Shown here: piece by piece, positions 6,761 through 15,521 of the stretch
Layout of the letters: the number at the start of each line of letters is the position of its first letter
Numbering within the stretch: position 1 is the first letter of the stretch
Assembly (NCBI GenBank): GCA_964502145.1
Contig: CAZCVI010000102.1
Span: 1 to 25,127, forward strand
From: CAZCVI01 sp964502145
Lineage (GTDB): Bacteria; Acidobacteriota; Aminicenantia; UBA2199
Direction: 5' to 3'
DNA length: 25,127 nucleotides
Position numbers and translations under genes: made by a program
Notes under the pieces: model-generated
The model's database searches: none
What the model was told of the DNA's origin: nothing
What the model saw: the letters and a program-made list of their open reading frames with translations, nothing else

Positions 6761-8113
6761 ATGAAACCATTCATAACAACGTATAGCCTGGAACTGAAGC
6801 GAGTGCTAACTCTAAAAGCCATTGCCCTGTTCTTAATCATTTCCCTGCTGGCCCTCTATCTGGTTCAAACCGGCATCAACACTTACAAAAGTACCATTGA
6901 AAATAAGAAAACATTCCAGGCTTTCGAGCGTTTGAAAGTACAGCAATATGTCAATTACAGCCAGTACGGGACCTATGGCTTTCGTATTATGTTTCTGTCC
7001 TCGCCGTTGAGTATCTATTTTGTCAATTCCAGTGCCATCTCGGAATTAACCGCCAATGTGGATTCAGGCGAACGGTTGAACATCTACAATTCCTTTAAAG
7101 GCAAAGCATTGTTCGGGGAAAAATCTGGCGGATTTAAAGATTTCTCCGGCATCATGATGCTATTGGGCAGCTTGTTGATTCTCTACCTGGGATACGAAGC
7201 CTTCATCCATAAAGACTACCTGCGCTTTATGTCCGGGTTTGTCGATTATAAAGGACTCTTCCTCGCAATTGTACTGGCGCGGGTTCTTGTATTCACTGTC
7301 TTTTTTATGCTGAATGCAGCAATCTCCCTGCTCTTGCTGGACCTCAACGGTATCGGCTTGTCACCAGACGAATGGCTTCACGGTGCTGTTTATCTAGGGA
7401 TTTTAATGCTTCTGATGTTGTTCTTTCTAATCTTGGGCACAGTTGCAGGCACATTTAAATCCAATTTTGGCGGCTTTATGCTGGTGATTTTTTCGTGGTT
7501 TCTCTTCATCTTCCTGGTTCCAGGCGCGGTGAATTCGTTCATCTCTCAAAAAGCAGATAATATCATCCCCGATTATCAATTGGAACTGCAAAAGCTAAAA
7601 AATTTAATGGATTTCGAGCGCCGTTCGGCTAGGGAAATCGGCCCTACCAACAAAAGCAATATAACAGAAGTTAAAAGAATGGTGGAAGAGTATCTGGCCA
7701 AAGATAAAGGGTTTAAAGAAATCCAGGCTCTGGAAGAACGTTTAGAAAAAGAAATGAGTCAAAATATATACCGGTTCCAAACGCTCTCATCTTTTTTCCC
7801 TTCGACCTTTTATCTCTCTGTTGGCAATGAAATCAGCGGGAAAGGGTATGAGAATTTTATCCGCTTCTTTGATTATATCCGGGAACTTAAAATGCAATTT
7901 GTAAAATTCTACATTGATCACCGGTACAATCCCCACGTTTCACTTAATGCTCCCGGCGGTGTGGCCTCTTTTATTAAGAAAAATGAGAACCTGTTCTTTG
8001 CCAAAAGCTTGATTCCCCCAAATATGTTCATAGGAACCCTGATCCTGTTGGTGTATATTTTGGCTCTTTTAGTGCTCTCATACCGCAGATTCAAAAAATC
8101 ACTACAACAATGA
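6761..8113 (+). CDS. ABC-2-type permease with large extracytoplasmic domain (DUF3526-like)
   Basis: This 450-residue membrane protein has one N-terminal membrane segment (about 17-37), an external loop of roughly 90 residues, and a cluster of hydrophobic segments near 128-148, 163-190, 207-227 and 236-258. A long charged region follows (about 260-420, with helical QLELQKLKNLMDFERRSARE and ALEERLEKEMSQ), and a final membrane segment is near 421-441 (LILLVYILALLVLSY). This topology resembles NosY/GldF-like ABC-2 permeases with a DUF3526 loop, which work with an ATP-binding subunit to move peptides, polysaccharides or lipoproteins. Its stop overlaps the next gene's start as ATGA, so the pair is translationally coupled. 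Substrate is probably the modified peptide, or the protein is for self-protection, judged from context only. Confidence 0.75.
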   Translation: MKPFITTYSLELKRVLTLKAIALFLIISLLALYLVQTGINTYKSTIENKKTFQAFERLKVQQYVNYSQYGTYGFRIMFLSSPLSIYFVNSSAISELTANVDSGERLNIYNSFKGKALFGEKSGGFKDFSGIMMLLGSLLILYLGYEAFIHKDYLRFMSGFVDYKGLFLAIVLARVLVFTVFFMLNAAISLLLLDLNGIGLSPDEWLHGAVYLGILMLLMLFFLILGTVAGTFKSNFGGFMLVIFSWFLFIFLVPGAVNSFISQKADNIIPDYQLELQKLKNLMDFERRSAREIGPTNKSNITEVKRMVEEYLAKDKGFKEIQALEERLEKEMSQNIYRFQTLSSFFPSTFYLSVGNEISGKGYENFIRFFDYIRELKMQFVKFYIDHRYNPHVSLNAPGGVASFIKKNENLFFAKSLIPPNMFIGTLILLVYILALLVLSYRRFKKSLQQ

Positions 8114-8802
8114 TAAAATTAACCGATCTTTCCCTGAAAAAAAAAATACCCGCCATCAGCCACTTTAATCTCCACGTGGCGGACGGTGAATCTTACGCGT
8201 TACTTTCCTCTGGGGACAAAGCAGTGGATCATCTGATAAATATTTTTTCCGGATTGGAACGGGAATTCAAAGGCACAGTTGAAATCGATCATATGAATAT
8301 TCTTTCAGCTCTTGATTGTTGCCGCAAGCAATTGGTCTTTCTAAGTGGGGGTCCGCAATGGCCTCACAATATGAAAACTGGGCATATGATATCCTTCTTC
8401 AAAAAAAGAATGGCGATTCCAGACGATGAATTCGAGGAACTCTATATCAAATTAGACCTGCAACATATTGGCCGCAAAAAGATTTGCGATCTAGAAGAAG
8501 TAGAGTGGCGGCGTATTCTATTTACGCTTACGCAACTCAAGAAGAGCAAGAATTATCTTATCCGCGATTTTGCCAAAGGTATGCCCCTCGATTTTAATTT
8601 AGAGTTTAAAAAGAACCTCCAGCGTCTGAAAAAAGAGGGTTGTTCGATTCTCTATTTCAGTGACGATGTATTCTTCGCCCCAGAAATCGCTGATCGTATT
8701 GGTTTCATGAAAAAAGGGAAACTGCTGTTAGAATTAAAAGCAGAAAAAATGAAACGCATGAGCCTAAAAGAACTCTATTTCGAATTCCTATCCGAGGGGT
8801 GA
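8110..8802 (+). CDS. Degenerate ABC-transporter nucleotide-binding protein (apparent pseudo-ATPase)
   Basis: This 230-residue protein has the length and order of an ABC ATPase: ISHFNLHVADGESYALL, the Walker A region, a helical middle, a Walker B-like NYLIRDFAKGMPLD, and a terminal EIADRIGFMKKGKLLLEL like the DRI...KGRIV tail of transporter ATPases. The catalytic motifs are changed. The Walker A slot reads SSGDKAVDH (residues 33-41) without GxxGxGK[ST]. The LSGGQ signature is replaced by LEEVEWRRIL. The Walker B glutamate is Phe (IRDFAKG). The switch histidine is Asp (YFSDD). The frame is intact over its full length and coupled to the permease, so this is not simple decay. It may be a non-hydrolysing regulatory subunit, or may pair with an active ATPase encoded elsewhere. 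Confidence 0.75.
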   Translation: MIKLTDLSLKKKIPAISHFNLHVADGESYALLSSGDKAVDHLINIFSGLEREFKGTVEIDHMNILSALDCCRKQLVFLSGGPQWPHNMKTGHMISFFKKRMAIPDDEFEELYIKLDLQHIGRKKICDLEEVEWRRILFTLTQLKKSKNYLIRDFAKGMPLDFNLEFKKNLQRLKKEGCSILYFSDDVFFAPEIADRIGFMKKGKLLLELKAEKMKRMSLKELYFEFLSEG

Positions 8803-8880
8803 CCGTAACTGTTCAGGCTAGAGGTTCTGGGACTACAATCAGAGCGGATTAAAAAAAAGACCCACACGAATTACACGAAT

Positions 8881-10315
8881 TTACCCCACTGCCTCCTGGC
8901 AAAGGGCATTATTGTTGATAGTGTCGATGATATATATAATGGTATTGGCTTCTTGGCTGTTAAACATGCCGTGCAAACCACGGGTATGGAGATCAGTAAA
9001 AGGCTGTCCCATGAGTTTTTCTTTTTCCATGTAGCCATTGCGGGTGAGGTAATTCAAAATCAATTGAATGAAAGTAATCTGATCGGCATTAAAAGCGGGA
9101 TTGGCGATAAATTGCGAGAACGCGGCTTTTACAGCCTCGGGATTTAAACCGACGACACTGCGGATAAACTGACCCAATGGCTGCTCACTGCCATACACCT
9201 GCACAAAAACCTGGCGATCGGAAAAAGGGGTATCGACAAACAACAACCGCTCCAACTCGGACAAATCCATGGCAGTGATGGGGTAATTCTGTCTTAACTT
9301 GTAAATAGTCATGTGGTTCTGGTTGTCGCGGATGTATTTTTCCATTTTCTCGTGGTAATTCTCCATATCGAACTGGGTAGCGAAGAGAAGCGTGATTTCT
9401 TCCCCAGGTCCGATTTGGTCCTCGAAGTTTGTATAGACGGGTTTTTGTTTCTCTCGTTCAATGAACTTGATTAAATCGCGTAACTCATGGCGCACTTCTT
9501 CCAATTGCCACAAGGTGGGGGGAAACCGGGAAGCTTTCACCTCTGACTTCACGGATACGGGCCATACGGGCTTTAACTGCTGGAATGGTGCCGAGCTTCT
9601 CCAAACCTTTGGCTAAATCTTGCAAGCGGTTCATGCCCGCTGCTGGCACGACTTTTTTTTCCAGCAGGGAGAGTTGCAGGTTGAGAATCAACAAATCGAA
9701 CCAACGGGCGAATTCATCGGGATCGGTGGGACTCATCAGAGGGGCTAATTCGGCTTGAATATCGGTGACATCGCCGATTTCTAATTGGTCCCAGCGGGGG
9801 CGTTGGGAATATTTCTCGACGTATTGGCGGTGGGGGCGCACGAAAAAGCTGCGGGGGTCCAATTCTTCGACGTGACGTTGCAATGTGTCGGCTAAAAAAG
9901 TGAATAAGCGGCGATTGCCGGGGTCTTCACCGGGTAAAACGGGAGACAATTGGTGCGCCAAGAGGACGCGAGCCCTGAATATTTTCTGGGTTAAGGACTC
10001 GATACGACCGGGGGTAATTCCTTCGGGATAGGCATCAAAAAAAGCAAAATTATCGCAAAAATCAAAGATACGGAAGTTCTCTTTATGCAAACCAGGACCA
10101 AAAAGATCAAGACAGGTGCGGGTGCCACGCCCGATCATCTGCCAAAACTTGGCCTTGGAACGAACGGTCTTAAAGAACACGAGATTAACAATCTCATGGA
10201 TATCAATCCCGGTATCCAACATATCCACACTAATGGCGATTTGGGGTTCCCTGGCGGGGGTGGAAAAATCATCCAGCGTGGTTTGGGAATAATCGGTGGC
10301 AAAATTATATATTGT
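8881..10315 (-). pseudogene. hsdR: Type I restriction enzyme R subunit, 3' remnant (hsdR fragment, frameshifted)
   Basis: The reading frame enters at about 10315 with FATDYSQTTLDDFSTPAREP, then IAISVDMLDTGIDIHE and the helicase motif FWQMIGRGTRTC. This matches the second RecA domain of EcoEI-type HsdR. The frame is lost near 9517-9522, a G6 run, and homology resumes in another frame as TLWQLEEVRHELRDLIKFIE through the HsdR C-terminal domain to the stop at 8881. The nuclease domain and helicase motifs I-III are missing: a TGA lies in frame at 10316-10318, where the sequence changes to the DUF5131 module. This cannot make a working restriction subunit. The counterpart hsdM fragment is at 12482-13294. 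Confidence 0.85.
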
Positions 10316-10352
10316 TCATTAGAAGCAATTTGTTAAGCCCAGTAATTTGTTA

Positions 10353-11069
10353 TCACTCGTTAAATTTTACTGGCATCCCATCCCAGGTTCTTCCTTCCAA
10401 TAATCTCCCAGCTTTCTTTTTATTGATTCCACCCCATTGCTTAAAAAAGAACGGCACATTTTGTTCAATACATTGCTCTTTTATTTGTATTACCCATTCT
10501 TTTTCCATTAATCTGGAACCTGGCCCTGACTCTCCTCCTACAATTACCCAATCAATATTCTCTAATTCAAGAAATGGAAGCGGCCCAAGCAATGGTTCTA
10601 ATGACAAAAATCTAATGAACGCAGGTACCTGTCTGAGATCATCAATCCTAAATTTTGTCGCTTCATTCTCTACGCTGACGCCCATCCATATATTTTTTGG
10701 CCAATCAAGCTTTGGTGCTATCTCTTTCAAACGAGTAGATCGTTTGGTGAGAATTTGAAATTGATGCCAGCAAGCTTTTTTCATAATATCAAAAATTCTT
10801 AATATAAAAGAATCCGGTATTTGTTCATGAAACAAGTCACTCATTGAATTGACAAATATGGTCTGAGGTTTTTTCCAACTCAGGGGGTATTCAAGAACAT
10901 GCTCATGAAGAGTGACCTGAAATCCATTGGCATAATTTAGCTGTCCCATCATTTGCAATCTTTTTGCCATGCGCTCGGCATAACAATTTTTACACCCCAA
11001 GCTTATTTTTGTGCATCCAGTAACAGGATTCCAAGTTGATTCCGTCCATTCAATTTTACTTAATGCCAT
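10353..11069 (-). CDS. DUF5131 / phage Gp37-Gp68 family three-Cys-motif protein
   Basis: This 238-residue protein opens with SKIEWTESTWNPVTGCTKIS then LGCKNCYAERMAKRLQ, the three-Cys signature C-x6-C-x2-CY of the Gp37Gp68 (DUF5131) family. Further landmarks are FVNSMSDLFHEQIPDSFI, the QILTKRSTRL segment, NIWMGVSVEN, FLSLEPLLGPLPFL and VIVGGESGPGSR, all in family order, so it looks complete. Three clustered cysteines and a TIM-barrel-like pattern suggest a metal or Fe-S centre, but no biochemical function is established to my knowledge. AGGA precedes the start, which lies 8 nt after the TcmP stop, so it is co-transcribed with tcmP. The two families are a known conserved pair. Confidence 0.88.
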   Translation of the reverse strand: MALSKIEWTESTWNPVTGCTKISLGCKNCYAERMAKRLQMMGQLNYANGFQVTLHEHVLEYPLSWKKPQTIFVNSMSDLFHEQIPDSFILRIFDIMKKACWHQFQILTKRSTRLKEIAPKLDWPKNIWMGVSVENEATKFRIDDLRQVPAFIRFLSLEPLLGPLPFLELENIDWVIVGGESGPGSRLMEKEWVIQIKEQCIEQNVPFFFKQWGGINKKKAGRLLEGRTWDGMPVKFNE

Positions 11070-11077
11070 TTTATTTC

Positions 11078-12203
11078 CTACACTGGGAAAGTCACTATAA
11101 TATCATCACCAAATGTACCTTTTCGCGGTGGTTTTTTCTTAGGAGAAATCGCCTTAATGGAGCCAGCATCGTTAAGCTCACGCAAGACATCTTTGTAGTT
11201 TTTCTTAATGTAAGGCGTGTCCACATTGTGCTTTTCATATATTTCTTGCATAGTGAGTTCAACTCCCCTAAATTTATTTAACAAACTATCTTTTAGATCA
11301 TCTAATGGACGATAAAGCTGAAACAGAAGTGTTTGCTGGGGCAAAAAATCTGCTGGATTGTATTCGAATGAAGGAACACCTTGCGCGTCGCTTGAACTCT
11401 CACGTGACATAATATCCTTCATGATTTCATATCCACGAAAATGCTTGCTCACAAAAATAAGATGATGGCTAGTTCTTTTACCTTGGTCATTCTTGAATCT
11501 GAAAGGCAAAACATATCTCGAACCGTATGTTCTCAGTGCCTGACAAAGCTCTTCAACAATAAGCAACTCTCTCTTGTGCCTTTTTACATTTTAATCTCTG
11601 TCCCAACGAAATTGCCCGTTCTTTCCCAAACAGTGCTTGCATGTGTTCTTGTAATGCATTATTATTTACTCCCATGTTGATACGATTGTAATTGAAAAAG
11701 AAAATGGCGTCACAACCCCAGTCTTTTAATACAGAATTTACCAACCGAAGAGAAAGTCCTTTATAACCCCATGGATCAACAAAAAAAAAGGTAGGAATAA
11801 GATTCCTATTTTCAAACATCTTAACAATTTCTTCACCGACTTCTTGATTATATACCTTTGGAGGATATTTCAAGGTTTCAATTCCTGAAATTTCTCTAAT
11901 GGTATTTTGTAAGGAATTTGAGTTATTTTCGTCTTTATCATTAAATATGGCAACCAATCGTTCTCGCAAATCCGGTTTTTCAATAGCGTTGGTTAATATT
12001 CTTAAGGGTGTCGAGTGCGTACCATCTTTATAACGCCCTGGGCCTGCAAAAAGATCAATATAAGCAATTTTTTGCGTGTGCTGGGGAAATTGTTTCTGAG
12101 TGCTAATGATGACATTCGCCCATACATCAAAGTATTTCGCGACAATGGTTGATTTTACCAGCGATTGTTCTTTCTGTTCTTCAAAAAAACTATTATCAAT
12201 CAT
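11078..12203 (-). pseudogene. tcmP: Three-Cys-motif partner protein TcmP, interrupted by one frameshift
   Basis: The N-terminal part (12203 to about 11570) carries a methyltransferase-like SAM pocket, IAYIDLFAGPGRYKDGT, and a FFFVDPWGYKGLSL motif. The C-terminal part (about 11570 to 11078) continues the same family with YVLPFRFKNDQGKRTSHHLI, VPSFEYNPADFLP and a winged-helix-like LTMQEIYEKHNVDTPYIKKN. The two halves overlap in different frames. The switch falls in a (CT)4 run at 11567-11574 (GA repeats on the coding strand), where removing one base restores AQE-ELLIVEELCQALR. Together they give the usual length of about 375 residues. GAAGGTGG lies before the ATG. The gene may be inactivated, phase-variable through slippage, or carry an assembly error. 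It is listed as a pseudogene because the frame as given is broken. Confidence 0.8.
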
Positions 12204-12350
12204 TTTCCACCTTCATTCCAATCATTCAGTTTCCGTCATTAAAAGGGCTATGCAATTTGTATAATCTCAAAGGCAAATTCAGTTTTCTTCTGTGTAAAAA
12301 CAGTCTTTGCATCTTGCGTGGTAGCGAAATTTATTTTTATTCATTTTATA

Positions 12351-12379
12351 ATAATAATAGAAGATGAGGTGATTGTCAA
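12351..12379 (-). promoter_or_regulatory. Sigma-70-type promoter of the tcmP-DUF5131 module
   Basis: On the minus strand TTGACA (top 12374-12379) is followed after exactly 17 bp by TATTAT (12351-12356). The predicted leader is about 140 nt. The module thus carries its own promoter inside the disrupted restriction locus. The rest of 12204-12481 is AT-rich and shows nothing else. Confidence 0.65.
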
Positions 12380-12481
12380 GGAATAATCATTAATTTATTA
12401 GGTATTGAAGATATTTTAAAAAAATAACCTCCTTAAAGCTGGAACCTCTATATTTATACCCATCTACAATTAACGAAAGAG

Positions 12482-13294
12482 CTAACAAATCACACCACTA
12501 TGTCTATTATTGGTAAGCATCTGATTTTTATGCGGAGGTAGATTCGATAAAGCATTTGATGCAATGCAATACATTCCATTCTTGCGGATTTCCTCCACCG
12601 ACACCAAAAAAGATTGCTCCGTGCGACTCCGCGTCGCTCCCCTTTCAAGTTCATCCCAGCGGGCCAAAATATCCGGGTACTTTTCCCGCAGATACTCGGC
12701 AGCCTCCACCAGGAACCCGGAGGTGCCAGACGCGGGGTCGCAGATGATATCATCGGGTTGCGGGCGCACCATTTCCACCATCATGCGGATAATGTGTCGC
12801 GGCGTGCGGAACTGGCCGTTCTGCCCGGCACTGGCAATCTTGGCCAGCAAATACTCGTACAAATCACCCTTGATGTCCCGTTTATCCATGGGCAAGGCGT
12901 CTATTTTCGTCACCACCTTTTCCAACAACTGCGGCGTGGGAATGATAAACACGGCATCTTTCATAAACACGGAATAGGCACTGTCTATTTCCGTATGAAG
13001 TTCTTTAATAAAAGGAAAAACATGGTTGACCATATTGTCAAACATCTCGCGGGCTTCATAATCCTTGAACTTTTTCCAGCGCAGATGGGGTTTGTCTGCG
13101 GGGAACACGGATTTTTCAATGGCCGTGCCGTTCATTATGGCGGTTAATTCGCGGTTGGTATGGATGTCGTCGAGACGTTTGATAAAGAGCAGATAGGTGA
13201 TCTGTTCGATCACGGAAAGGGGATTGGAAATACCGCCAGACCAGAAATAATCCCAAATCCGATCAATTTTCGAGCGTAGGTCGCCTGTAATCAT
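12482..13294 (-). pseudogene. hsdM: Type I restriction methyltransferase subunit, internally deleted remnant (hsdM)
   Basis: The first part is a normal HsdM: ATG at 13294 with AGGAG before it, the DLRSKIDRIWDYFWSGGISN N-terminal domain, LAKIASAGQNGQFRTPRHII, and the SAM motif CDPASGTSGFLVEAAEYLRE. After YPDILARWDE the frame jumps to TRSRTEQSFLVSVEEIRKNG, which looks like the HsdM C-terminus (normally ...FxVpveEIRxNxYDLSinRYK). The central region with the catalytic NPPF motif is therefore missing by an in-frame deletion. After RKNG the sequence changes again to a 30-residue unrelated tail ending at 12482. No hsdS is visible. The product could bind SAM or a partner but should not methylate DNA. 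Confidence 0.8.
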
Positions 13295-13329
13295 GGTTGC
13301 TTCTCCTAAAGAAATTGTTCACATGGGTT

Positions 13330-13358
13330 ACTATACCAGAAAACAGGGCAAAGAGCAA
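13330..13358 (-). promoter_or_regulatory. Sigma-70-type promoter of the hsdM remnant
   Basis: On the minus strand TTGCTC (top 13353-13358) and TATAGT (13330-13335) are separated by 17 bp. Transcription would start about 30 nt before the hsdM ATG. Confidence 0.5.
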
Positions 13359-13447
13359 GGAAGTATAAGTGGACCCAGCGTATCTATTCAGTTTTTCCCA
13401 ACATCAAACTAAATTCACCAGTCAAAAGTCGAAAAACAAAAATGATG

Positions 13448-13678
13448 GTTCTCATTTTGAATCTTTCCATTTTTATTTTAAATCCTTCCGTTCTCGTTCT
13501 GGACCCCACGATTCTACAAAATAGGTCGGCGGTTCTACAAAAAACCCTGGCCGTTCTACAAAAAACCCCGGCGGTTCACCTTCTGACCCCGGCGGTTCAC
13601 CTTCTGACCCCGGCGGTTCACCTTCTGACCCCGGACGTTCACCTTCTGACCTCGGCCGTTCACCTTCTGACCCCGGAG
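13448..13678. repeat. 21-bp tandem repeat, eleven units
   Basis: Eleven successive 21-base units run without a break. They begin with degenerate ones (GTTCTCATTTTG..., 13448-13468), pass through three GTTCTACAAAA-type units (13511-13573; the first starts ATTCTAC) and end with five near-identical GTTCACCTTCTG... units (13574-13678), most closed by CCCCGG. Because 21 is a multiple of three, the plus strand reads as heptapeptides (VHLLTPA repeated, preceded by VLQKTPA and VLVLDPT forms) in an 89-codon frame from 13442. No ribosome site precedes that ATG, so a protein is doubtful. The gradient from diverged to identical units suggests growth at the right-hand end. The interval 13295-13917 otherwise holds the hsdM promoter and one hairpin. 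Confidence 0.85.
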
Positions 13679-13702
13679 CGCCGGGGTATTTGTGAGTATT
13701 TT

Positions 13703-13738
13703 GGGGTTTGAAACCCGAAACCCAGGGTTAAAAACCCC
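13703..13738. other. Inverted repeat (GGGGTTT/AAACCCC) between convergently placed features
   Basis: GGGGTTT at 13703-13709 can pair with AAACCCC at 13732-13738, with inner AACCC/GGGTT pairing possible. No T tract follows directly on either strand, so it is only a possible transcript end for the minus-strand AAA gene at 13918. Confidence 0.3.
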
Positions 13739-13917
13739 TATTCACAGCTCCCACCCGTATTAAATCAATAATAATGCTACTATTATGTAACTTTTCGCCG
13801 CAGACACTGTTGTTTTAACCACACAGCGCAGCAGATAGATTCATCTCGCCTATGATTCTTTTTACTCTCGGCGTACCTAAGGCCCCACCTTCATTCTTAA
13901 ATGCTCATATTTAAATC

Positions 13918-15504
13918 TTACATGCCGAAAACGGTAATCTGGGTTTCTTGATAGGGTAATGTTTTTTTGAATATCTTTTTTTGCCATGATATTTTTTTTG
14001 CCTTGTTGATGACCAATAAAAACCCTTCTGTGGCGTTGCATTTATCCATGTACTGGTAGGTTTGTGCCATACCGGTTTGAATCGTTGTTTCCAGTTTCCC
14101 ATACAGGAGTTTTAATTCGATGACCGCCCGTTGCATGGTGTTTTGATACGGCCAGAGTACCAGTATATCGGTTCGTTGTCGTCCCAGGCCGTATTCCCGT
14201 TCAACCCGTCCGCCACCGTTGACAATACGTTGCAAAAAAGCTTGCAGTAATAATTGGGGGCCGGCTTCCTGATATTGAAACCCATCGACCCAGCTCTCGA
14301 AATTCATTCTAAAGAAATCCTGGAAGTTTGTTAATAGTTTATCCATGTCCAGAGAACTATCTTCTTTTTTGTACCACGACGATTCCTGGTTAATGGTGAG
14401 TTGGGTGCTATAGGTGAGAGTTCTGGGGATGAGTTCCTGGTATATGCGGTTGGCAATGCGAATTTCCCCGTCTTTTTTTATCAATCCCAGGTCCACCACA
14501 TAATCCACTTCTTCCTCAAGCATGGATTTTGATTTGGGAGCTCCCACTAATATCGGTTCGATGACACGCCGGACGCGCTCTTCTTTCAGTTTATCAGACA
14601 ATTGGTCCAGATGGGTGACGCGGCGGAGAATGAGATTCTCTTTGGCTTGATTGATCATGGCCACGGTAATCGCCGTGCAACGGTCCTTGCCTGCTGCCAT
14701 TTTGAAACAGGTTTCATAGGCCAGTGCATTAACCAGCCAGGGTTGTCCTTCGGTGAGCTCGCCGATGAGCGGGAATATTTCTTTATGGAAGGGTTGTCCG
14801 GTTTCAGTCGTATGTTGGGTATACAATTCCTCTATTTCTGGCCCGGTAAAATTGCCCAGACGCAGGGATTCTGATTTGATATTAAACGCACTGCCACCGG
14901 TAACCACGGTCTTCTCTTGGTCCGAATGAATGCGGTAATCCCTGACATCACGAACGCCACACAAGATAATACTCTGGGGGAAAAACCTGGGCCGTTTTGG
15001 ATATTCACTGCGTAACTGCCGCAACACTGAAATTAATGTATCACCCACCAAACTATCAATCTCATCAATAAACAGGACCACCGGTTTCTCATTATTTTGG
15101 CACCATAGACTTAATGCTGCTTTTAACGCGCCAAAGGCGCCGGTTTCGTCTAAGATTTGCTTGCCATTATCTTTGAAAAACGGGTCGTTCAGGTAATAGG
15201 TCGCGTCCGATGCCAAGGAATTGAGTATCTCTCTCATGCCATCAAAGACATTTTCCCTGGCTGCCTGGGCGCTTTCAATATTGGTGTAGAGGCATTTGTA
15301 TGTTCCCTGCTGGTTCAGGTACTCTGTTAATGCCAAGAGGTAAGACGTTTTCCCTGTTTGTCGCGGCGCATGGACTACAAAATATTTCTCCTGCTGGATG
15401 AGAGATAAAATTTCGTCCAGATTAATCCGGTGTAAGGGATCGATACAATAGTTCTTCTCCGGTCTGATGGGCCCGGCTGTATTAAAAAAACGTGCCATTT
15501 TCAT
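13918..15504 (-). CDS. AAA ATPase fused to a PD-(D/E)XK nuclease-like domain
   Basis: The start is set at ATG 15504, because AGGTGA lies at the right distance and the in-frame GTG at 15513 overlaps that ribosome site. The 528-residue product has Walker A APRQTGKTS (46-54), Walker B PVVLFIDEIDSL, a sensor-like SIILCGVRDVRDYRI, and a helical lid with winged-helix-like segments (LLEEEVDYVVDLGLIKKDGE-type pattern). The C-terminal PD-(D/E)XK core appears as GLGRQRTDILVLWPYQ then AVIELKLLYG, with a late QTYQYMDKC helix. Relatives are abundant, often multi-copy AAA/nuclease proteins in anaerobic bacteria. Their role is unsettled, with DNA processing, mobility or defence proposed. It has its own promoter and is followed after 72 nt by another gene of similar design on the same strand. 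No target can be read from the sequence. Confidence 0.85.
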   Translation of the reverse strand: MKMARFFNTAGPIRPEKNYCIDPLHRINLDEILSLIQQEKYFVVHAPRQTGKTSYLLALTEYLNQQGTYKCLYTNIESAQAARENVFDGMREILNSLASDATYYLNDPFFKDNGKQILDETGAFGALKAALSLWCQNNEKPVVLFIDEIDSLVGDTLISVLRQLRSEYPKRPRFFPQSIILCGVRDVRDYRIHSDQEKTVVTGGSAFNIKSESLRLGNFTGPEIEELYTQHTTETGQPFHKEIFPLIGELTEGQPWLVNALAYETCFKMAAGKDRCTAITVAMINQAKENLILRRVTHLDQLSDKLKEERVRRVIEPILVGAPKSKSMLEEEVDYVVDLGLIKKDGEIRIANRIYQELIPRTLTYSTQLTINQESSWYKKEDSSLDMDKLLTNFQDFFRMNFESWVDGFQYQEAGPQLLLQAFLQRIVNGGGRVEREYGLGRQRTDILVLWPYQNTMQRAVIELKLLYGKLETTIQTGMAQTYQYMDKCNATEGFLLVINKAKKISWQKKIFKKTLPYQETQITVFGM

Positions 15505-15521
15505 TGTCTTCACCTAATTTG

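Noticed and set aside
8864..8881. Tandem dimer of ACACGAATT after the RiPP locus
   Set aside because: Only two 9-bp units and no inverted arm; too short to place in the hairpin family.
12564..13147. Plus-strand open frames opposite hsdM
   Set aside because: They are shadows of the hsdM coding strand, have no ribosome sites and resemble no protein family.
13448..13678. CRISPR array
   Set aside because: The units are directly adjacent with no spacers; a simple tandem repeat.
13442..13711. 89-codon frame through the 21-bp repeats as a protein gene
   Set aside because: No ribosome site or promoter is seen on the plus strand, and the open frame follows automatically from a 21-bp period lacking stops. 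Kept only as a finding.
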